A DNA stretch of 11,752 bases from Bacillota bacterium (GTDB lineage Bacteria > Bacillota > Clostridia > Christensenellales > UMGS416), in NCBI GenBank assembly GCA_023428265.1, contig JAEYYW010000100.1, positions 1-11,752 on the forward strand, in the 5' to 3' direction. Positions 8,601 through 11,752 of this stretch are shown here, piece after piece. Positions within the stretch are counted from its first letter, which is position 1, and each line of letters opens with the position of its first letter. The notes below the pieces were generated by a model. That model was not told where the DNA came from. It saw nothing but the letters and a program-made list of their open reading frames with translations, and searched no databases. Both the position numbers and the translations under genes were made by a program.

Positions 8601-8799
8601 TGTGCATCACAATACGATTGAGGATTATAAGAACGCAAAGCACGATCATGAGCTGATCAGAAGGAAGGAAAGCTATTTGCATATTGATGCGGCTCACAGC
8701 GGTATCGGCGGCGATATGGGCTGGAGCACTTTCCTGGCGGACAGTGACAAGGTAAAGGCGCAGAATTATATTCTGGAGTTTTCAATCAATGTGCACTAG
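5635..8799 (+). CDS. lacZ: GH2 beta-galactosidase (LacZ-type), cytoplasmic
   Basis: A full-length 1054-residue glycoside hydrolase family 2 enzyme with the LacZ five-domain order. Domains: sugar-binding jelly roll (~50-220, with YTNVVYP and LEDQDYW), immunoglobulin-like domain (~225-345), TIM barrel (~350-645), linker domain, and Bgal_small_N domain (~775-1050) ending in the GGDMGWS motif. By alignment with E. coli LacZ, H380, H414, E439, H441, the acid/base E482 in GNES, the nucleophile E547 in VEY and W578 in GGYVWDW are all present at matching spacings. There is no signal peptide, so it acts inside the cell on imported disaccharides. Known of the family: hydrolysis of terminal beta-galactosides. 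Oddity: the highly conserved sequence after the nucleophile (normally EYAHAMGNS) reads EYLYQIRNA. Tyr550 stands where E. coli has His540, and the loop around F614-N618 is longer than in E. coli. The substrate may therefore differ from lactose. It is transcribed divergently from the AraC regulator and followed by a strong hairpin. Confidence 0.93.
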   Translation: MSLFQKFHTQNDWENLDVKSINREQSHSPWGAYENEIQAKTCNRVISSWSMSLDGTWKFSYYSRPELADCFWTPGYDFSCWNDIKVPGNWEVQGFGEPLYTNVVYPWDHYSTEKQVIHPNKGDAGRGLANPPYIPRENPTGCYYREFTVPHEWLQREIFIQFKGVETAYYLWINGKEVGYSQDSKLPSEFDITPFVKEGKNTIAVQAMRFAVSTYLEDQDYWYLSGIYRSVCLYAKPQARIVDWKIDAIPDMHSSCGILKADISINRFDGFADYQIKLEILDTQGRLLACGASGINPQAVYRPDKSPASNTARIHLKMENILQWTPETPALYTVVMTLISPQGDGVDFESCRVGFKKIEIVDGVLFLNGKRLIVRGVNRHEHEARNGRTVTVEHMTEEIKLMKRLGINSVRTCHYPDDPCWYDLCDELGLLLVCECNLETHGVEGALTRDPSWGTSFLERAIRMVLTHKNHPSIYSWSLGNESGFGANHAGMAGWIREYDPTRLCQYEAGEPGKNISDIRGNMYATQKKIMRMLTDTEDNRPVILVEYLYQIRNAGGGIHKFNELVENYKRFQGGYVWDWQDKCLVAKTPEGKEYFAYGGDFNESIVDWVSPGFMTNNGIVLPDLTPKPVALEVKQAYCPIVFAKPEADNPWAMDLEPDHYIVKNRNLFLNTKPYEAVYAIRENGTVIKTGPYELPFLNAGEDAEIKFACDFDRKPNAEYHVEFSVRYAADTAFAPAGYELGCYQFRLNSGAYAYGNKGHDVCTGDKVALKDGQNSLTATGNHFAVAFDKGSGTIRSYRKDGVEYMLGGPVECFTRPLSGIDAQNGWGRYTIWDGFDPKNTRTALKEFSAEQSGNRAVIHTVREITFTSNPYAILVSTGYTVAGDGEITIRSAFSIDPSLKDMPRVGVEMIIPQGFESLDYYGLGPVENYRDRKESAKMGVFTSSVEKEHFAFIPPSENGGHEETRWITLSNGDGRAIQISSPIPFHFDVHHNTIEDYKNAKHDHELIRRKESYLHIDAAHSGIGGDMGWSTFLADSDKVKAQNYILEFSINVH

Positions 8800-8838
8800 C
8801 GGGGTAATCATCACCTAATGAAGCGGTCCGAAATATTG

Positions 8839-8876
8839 CCCTGGAGTGCGGTAGCTGGGGCAACCGCACTCCAGGG
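8839..8876 (+). terminator. Strong hairpin downstream of the beta-galactosidase gene
   Basis: CCCTGGAGTGCGGT (8839-8852) and ACCGCACTCCAGGG (8863-8876) form a perfect 14-bp stem around a 10-nt loop, about 40 bp after the stop codon. The position suits a transcript end or 3' protective structure. There is no T-run on either side, so classical intrinsic termination is uncertain. Confidence 0.5.
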
Positions 8877-8953
8877 AGAAGGGTAGGAGGATGGAAAACC
8901 GGGTATCTTATTAGGCAGTGGCGCTACGAAGCGATCATTCGGCGTTACCTGTA

Positions 8954-9166
8954 CATGCAGGTGTGCAGGAAGATGACGCACTGCAGCAGTGTGCTGTTCG
9001 AGCTATCAATATGGTAATAAGGGATAAGGATAGCTCTCTTTCGGTTTTGCAGCAGAATATATCAATGGTATTTGATTAAGAAAATACTAATGTGATTGAT
9101 GCCAGGCTGTAGGATTTATAGAAGGAACAGTTTCGTCTCGCCAACTCAAGGAGTCAATATGAGAGT
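8954..9166 (+). pseudogene. Large serine recombinase, decayed C-terminal remnant
   Basis: Reading the frame of 9002 through its stops gives QEDDALQQCAVRAIN (from 8966), then MVIRDKDSSLSVLQQNIS, then IDARLxDLxKEQFRLANSRSQYE up to about 9163. This pattern matches the post-zinc-ribbon region of large serine recombinases of clostridial conjugative and mobilizable elements (typically EEALQ.AVVRAIN, ... LQENIATVL ..., IDARLEELQKELLKLANSKADYE). Three in-frame stops interrupt it: TAA 9077-9079, TAG 9110-9112 and TAG 9119-9121, the last two where Glu and Gln are usual. The catalytic N-terminal domain and the zinc ribbon are not recognisable upstream. It is clearly non-functional and probably the remains of the integrase of the same or another mobile element. 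Assignment rests on motif memory, not a database search. Confidence 0.6.
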
Positions 9167-9184
9167 AGTGTTTCATTCTACAAC

Positions 9185-9325
9185 ATGGATATTGATCGAA
9201 AGGAACTTGTTAATGCCCATATAGCAAGATGGGAGATTAGTGAAAACAATAAACTACATTGTTCTGAGTTAACCAACGAAAGTGTTGCTTGGCAAAGTGG
9301 TTTTCTGGATTCTTACGAATTTTAA
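9185..9325 (+). CDS. Hypothetical 46-residue ORF, function unknown
   Basis: An ATG-started frame, MDIDRKELVNAHIARWEISE to ...GFLDSYEF, ends at TAA 9323-9325. It lies in the same frame as the recombinase remnant just upstream, but its sequence does not continue the recombinase pattern. Composition is protein-like: balanced charged residues, two Trp and a regular hydrophobic spacing. No ribosome binding site is apparent before the ATG. It may be an intact very small gene, the end of a fused remnant, or part of the decaying gene that follows. I do not recognise a family. Confidence 0.3.
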   Translation: MDIDRKELVNAHIARWEISENNKLHCSELTNESVAWQSGFLDSYEF

Positions 9326-9438
9326 ACTGTTGAATGGTACACCCAGGGAGCCCGATACCAATTGCTAAGCGATGATGTGTTAGGCTTGCATTAAAACAAG
9401 CTAGGTGTTGTACAGCGATTACTTTTCCGAATTATTAA

Positions 9439-9657
9439 TTTCAAACACTACTAGTCGCATTCAAAGCGCGTACCGGTTACGGCGTTTTATGTAATACCTC
9501 CCTGAATTTTAAGGGACGGGGATTCATAAACAGTATAGGTGATCTGTCTGCTTATACGAGAGAGCGAAATTTAGATGGTTTTGTAATTGAAGGTAGAATC
9601 TATCTGTTGAAATCATCTACAAATTGCCAAGCGTACTTGAGCATGCAAAGTCTATAG
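9439..9657 (+). pseudogene. Carbamoyltransferase (NodU/CmcH type) C-terminal remnant
   Basis: An open frame without a usable start reads FQTLLVAFKARTGYGVLCNT and then SLNFKGRGFINSIGDLSAYT..ERNLDGFVIEG to TAG at 9655-9657. The core at 9487-9525 matches the C-terminal signature of O-carbamoyltransferases (AF...TG.PVLLNTSFN.KGEPIV.TP.D). Substitutions seen are LCNTSLN for LLNTSFN and GRGF for GEPI. A TAA at 9436-9438 closes the frame upstream. The frame-2 stretch at about 9332-9380 (GARYQLLSDD) resembles the ARxQxV motif that normally precedes this region, suggesting frameshifted remains of the same gene. The N-terminal ATPase-like domain is absent. Such enzymes carbamoylate natural products or sugars; this copy cannot be active. 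Confidence 0.55.
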
Positions 9658-9690
9658 CTGGATAAATTCAAATAGTGTTTCATTAATGTT

Positions 9691-9834
9691 TTGACTTTTT
9701 TACGCTTAAAAATCGAGCAGAATGGACGCTTAAAAGGAGAAAGCCAACTGCAGATTATTATCGTTCTGAACCTGCTGGAGAAGGGTTCAGGCTTCGTATT
9801 ATTAACACAACAATCCATTGATGATTGTTACTAA
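9691..9834 (+). other. Short unrecognised reading frame
   Basis: A TTG-initiated frame of 47 codons ends at TAA 9832-9834 and overlaps a GGTTCAG/CTGAACC inverted repeat (9766-9772 with 9784-9790). The amino-acid composition is plausible but I recognise no family and see no ribosome site. It may be noise or another remnant. From here to about 9925 nothing further is supported. Confidence 0.15.
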
Positions 9835-9925
9835 TCCGACTGCCTGCTTTGACAAATATCTATGGATTATGGCAAGCATTTCAAATTATGCTTGTGTTAT
9901 TGTGGAAAATTGTTATCAAACTCTA

Positions 9926-10270
9926 CTATGCAACGACGTAAGGTGGTATAACGATGTATACACAGTCCATCTTTTCCTCAAGCTCCTTGTGCTTGATGAC
10001 AACGCGGTTCTCCTGGAATTCCATGCTCCGCCACAATAGTCCCAGCACCTCATAGCTGTCTGGAAATGATACGGCGGTACGGCATATCTCATGACAGCCG
10101 ACTCACAGAATTTTCTGCACGTTCGCGACGATCAGGACGTCTGGGTAACACGAAGCGACAAACTCACAAATTATCTTCAATCCTTGCATGGTGAGGCGCT
10201 TATCAGTTATAAAGTCAGTATATTGATCCTTTCCGTTTGTAGAAGAAGCCAACGAATTTACGTCGCCCCC
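9926..10270 (-). pseudogene. Unidentified minus-strand coding remnant with one in-frame stop
   Basis: One minus-strand frame is open from just below the TAG at plus bases 10271-10273 to a TAG at plus bases 9926-9928. It is interrupted only by TGA at plus bases 10103-10105. The two halves are about 55 residues (with NGKDQYTDFITDKRLTMQGL and ASCYPDVLIVANVQKIL) and about 59 residues (with FPDSYEVLGLLWRSMEFQEN, KHKELEEKM and VYIVIPP). Both have strongly protein-like composition, and the frame is preserved across the stop, as expected for a gene broken by one substitution (for example Arg to TGA). It lacks a start codon and ends 20 bp downstream of korB in the same orientation. I do not recognise the family. 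Confidence 0.45.
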
Positions 10271-10290
10271 CTAGGGGTGGTGGAAAGTCT

Positions 10291-11142
10291 TCATGTCAAT
10301 TCCTGAATTAGGTGTTGAAGGACCCCAGGTGCAGATACACGGTCTATCAGCACGGTGCCATCCTTCAATATGGGATTTTTATCGTGGAATGACTGCTTTT
10401 CTTCGGAATATATTACGCCGAGAGGAATCCTGTCACAAAATTCCTCTGAACGCTGCAATGCCGCTGCTTTGTCTGTAGGGTCATAGCTAGCCTCCAGTTC
10501 ATAAACGCGGGAGTTGTACCAGGCATAGGTATTTGTCTTGTTAAAGCTCACGCAAGGCTGCAGGATGTCCACGAGTGCATAGCCCTCGTACAGTATTGCC
10601 TGTTTCATCAGAGAGATGAGCTGTTCCTTCCGGCCGGTGAATGCCCTGGCGACGAATCCCGCGCCGGCGGCGATGGCGATCTGTAATGGGTTGAACGGTA
10701 TGTTGATCGATCCTGATGGCTGGGCGTCGGTCACTAGACCCTCGTCGGAGGTCGGCGATGCCTGTCCTTTTGTTAGCCCGTATATCTGGTTATCATGCAC
10801 AAAATGGGCAATGTCCACATTCCTTCGGATATTGTGCAGGAAGTGGTTGCCGCCTTCGCCGTAAGAGTCGCCGTCACCGGTATCTACGACCACGGTGAGG
10901 TTTTTGTTGGCGATCTTGGCACCTATGGCTGCGGGCAGCGCGCGGCCGTGCAGGCCGCAGAAGCCGTTGGCGCTGACGTATTGCGGCGTCTTGGCCGCCT
11001 GGCCGATGCCGGCCACCATGAGCACATCGCGGGGATTAAGGCCGAGTTCTTCCAAAGCAGTCTTCAAACACTCAAGTATCACGTGGTTGCCACAGCCTGG
11101 GCACCATGCCGTTTCATAGGTGCAGAACATGTTTTCACTCAT
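10291..11142 (-). CDS. korB: 2-oxoacid (2-oxoglutarate-type):ferredoxin oxidoreductase, beta subunit
   Basis: A complete 283-residue thiamine-diphosphate-binding subunit. Visible family features: CPGCG at residues 14-18, HGRALPAAIGAK at 65-76, the ThDP/Mg motif GDGD at 89-92 followed by GGNHFLHNIRRN, and DNQIYGLTKGQASPTS at 117-132. These match the KorB/PorB family, in which the beta subunit binds ThDP and catalyses oxidative decarboxylation of a 2-oxoacid to its CoA ester with electrons to ferredoxin, working with the alpha subunit. The length is normal and no lesion is seen. The ATG at 11142 overlaps the korA stop (ATGA, 4 bp), and AGGGGG lies about 8 bp upstream inside korA, indicating translational coupling. 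2-Oxoglutarate is the likeliest substrate from overall resemblance; related subunits for pyruvate or branched-chain oxoacids cannot be excluded. Confidence 0.9.
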   Translation of the reverse strand: MSENMFCTYETAWCPGCGNHVILECLKTALEELGLNPRDVLMVAGIGQAAKTPQYVSANGFCGLHGRALPAAIGAKIANKNLTVVVDTGDGDSYGEGGNHFLHNIRRNVDIAHFVHDNQIYGLTKGQASPTSDEGLVTDAQPSGSINIPFNPLQIAIAAGAGFVARAFTGRKEQLISLMKQAILYEGYALVDILQPCVSFNKTNTYAWYNSRVYELEASYDPTDKAAALQRSEEFCDRIPLGVIYSEEKQSFHDKNPILKDGTVLIDRVSAPGVLQHLIQELT

Positions 11143-11752
11143 AGATTCATCCCCCTCAGCCTGTCGGCGATTTCTTCGCCGGAGATTTGCCTGCCGTCAT
11201 ACTTCAGGATGGATGCAGCGCACTTGATGCCGGCCTTTTCACGGATCAGCTCCGCAAGCTGGCCGGTGGCGTTCTGCTCGACGTTGACAATTTGCTTTGC
11301 GACTGCAGCTTTTTCCAGGAGCAACTTTTGGGGCAGGGGAAATACATCGCCGAACACCAGCGCGGCGACGCCTCCGCCTTGAGATTTGTTTAGTAAACCA
11401 ATCGCCTCTGTGATCGGACCATGGGTGGAGCCCCATCCGATTAGCAGCGTGTCGAATACCTGTGGGCCGATGAACTCAGGCTCCTGCAGATCCTTCTCCA
11501 ACCCTTTGAGTTTTCTCATGCGTTTGTCCACCATCAGCCGGCGCACCTCGGCAGATTCGGTAATCCAGCCGCGTTCATCATGCTCGTCGCTGTCAATTCG
11601 CACCAAGTGTCCGGTCTTGCCTGGCAGCAGGCGCGGCGAAATGCCGCTTTCGGTGAACCGGTACCGCAGGTACTCTTCATCCTCTACAGATTCCGTTAAA
11701 TTGACAGCTGGCTGGATACGGCTGAGGTCAAAAGGCCTGACTGTCGCCGAAG
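11139..11752 (-). CDS. korA: 2-oxoacid:ferredoxin oxidoreductase, alpha subunit (C-terminal part; 5' end outside window)
   Basis: The minus-strand frame is open from the window edge to TGA at plus bases 11139-11141, giving about 203 visible residues. A GTG at 11606 is not the start, because homology continues upstream of it: RYRFTESGISPRLLPGKTGH runs directly into LVRIDSDEHDERG, a conserved KorA segment. The distal part contains LLIGWGSTHGPITEAIGLL and FGDVFPLP, followed by an EQNATGQLAELIR stretch typical of the C-terminal transketolase-like domain II of alpha subunits. It forms a heterodimeric unit with the beta subunit encoded just downstream, with a 4-bp stop/start overlap. It probably belongs to an operon continuing beyond the right edge, where a ferredoxin-like delta subunit gene is common. 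Confidence 0.9.
   Translation of the reverse strand, partial: SATVRPFDLSRIQPAVNLTESVEDEEYLRYRFTESGISPRLLPGKTGHLVRIDSDEHDERGWITESAEVRRLMVDKRMRKLKGLEKDLQEPEFIGPQVFDTLLIGWGSTHGPITEAIGLLNKSQGGGVAALVFGDVFPLPQKLLLEKAAVAKQIVNVEQNATGQLAELIREKAGIKCAASILKYDGRQISGEEIADRLRGMNL

Noticed and set aside
10266..10283. CCCCTAGGGG palindrome after korB as a terminator
   Set aside because: A palindrome with no loop room and no T-run on the minus strand; too weak to call.
9600..10306. Plus and minus frames of 71-73 codons at 9600-9818, 9818-10039 and 10091-10306
   Set aside because: No recognisable motifs or ribosome sites. The 9600-9818 frame is antisense to the tail of the carbamoyltransferase remnant and to the short frame at 9691-9834; the last two are antisense to the better-supported minus-strand remnant at 9926-10270.
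10795..11382. 195-codon plus-strand frame across the korA/korB junction
   Set aside because: It is antisense to two convincing conserved proteins and shows no motifs of its own.
11604..11606. GTG as the start of korA
   Set aside because: Conserved alpha-subunit sequence continues upstream of it to the window edge.
1..11752. CRISPR array, tRNA or rRNA genes
   Set aside because: No regularly spaced identical short repeats and no cloverleaf or rRNA signature were seen on either strand.

Overview
The window looks like a piece of a moderately GC-rich anaerobic Bacillota (clostridial) genome. Three things point there: a C-terminal InlB-type-repeat surface protein, remnants of the SNF2-helicase/Toprim module typical of clostridial integrative conjugative elements (ICEs), and a ferredoxin-linked 2-oxoacid oxidoreductase pair (korA/korB). 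The species cannot be fixed from sequence alone.

Layout. (1) 1-1289: C-terminal part of a repeat-bearing, membrane-anchored surface protein, running in from the left. (2) 1300-1970: a decayed IS200/IS605-type insertion sequence, with a broken tnpA followed by a cluster of GC-rich hairpins. (3) 2102-3990: two neighbouring ICE genes, both damaged. One is the last ~325 residues of a giant SNF2-type helicase; the other is a DUF3991/Toprim protein carrying a nonsense codon, a frameshift and an internal deletion. A likely terminator follows. (4) 4491-8799: an intact divergent pair, an AraC-family regulator on the minus strand and a full-length GH2 beta-galactosidase-like enzyme on the plus strand. 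The 223-bp gap between them holds a clear promoter for the enzyme gene. (5) 8800-10290: about 1.5 kb with no intact long gene. Read frame by frame, it holds overlooked remnants: a large serine recombinase C-terminus with three in-frame stops, a 46-residue orphan reading frame, the C-terminal part of a NodU/CmcH-type carbamoyltransferase, and an unidentified minus-strand coding remnant. (6) 10291-11752: korB complete and korA partial on the minus strand, overlapping by 4 bp. This is ordinary central anaerobic metabolism and probably the stable chromosomal flank.

How it fits together. The araC-lacZ pair is the only complete, apparently functional sugar-use unit: the regulator probably senses a sugar-like ligand and controls the divergent glycosidase. 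It lies between ICE gene remnants on the left and a recombinase remnant on the right. It may therefore be former cargo of a now-dead mobile element, or it may have been inserted into a mobile-element graveyard; the sequence does not decide this. The glycosidase has an altered nucleophile-region motif (Tyr where E. coli LacZ has His540), which suggests its substrate may not be lactose.
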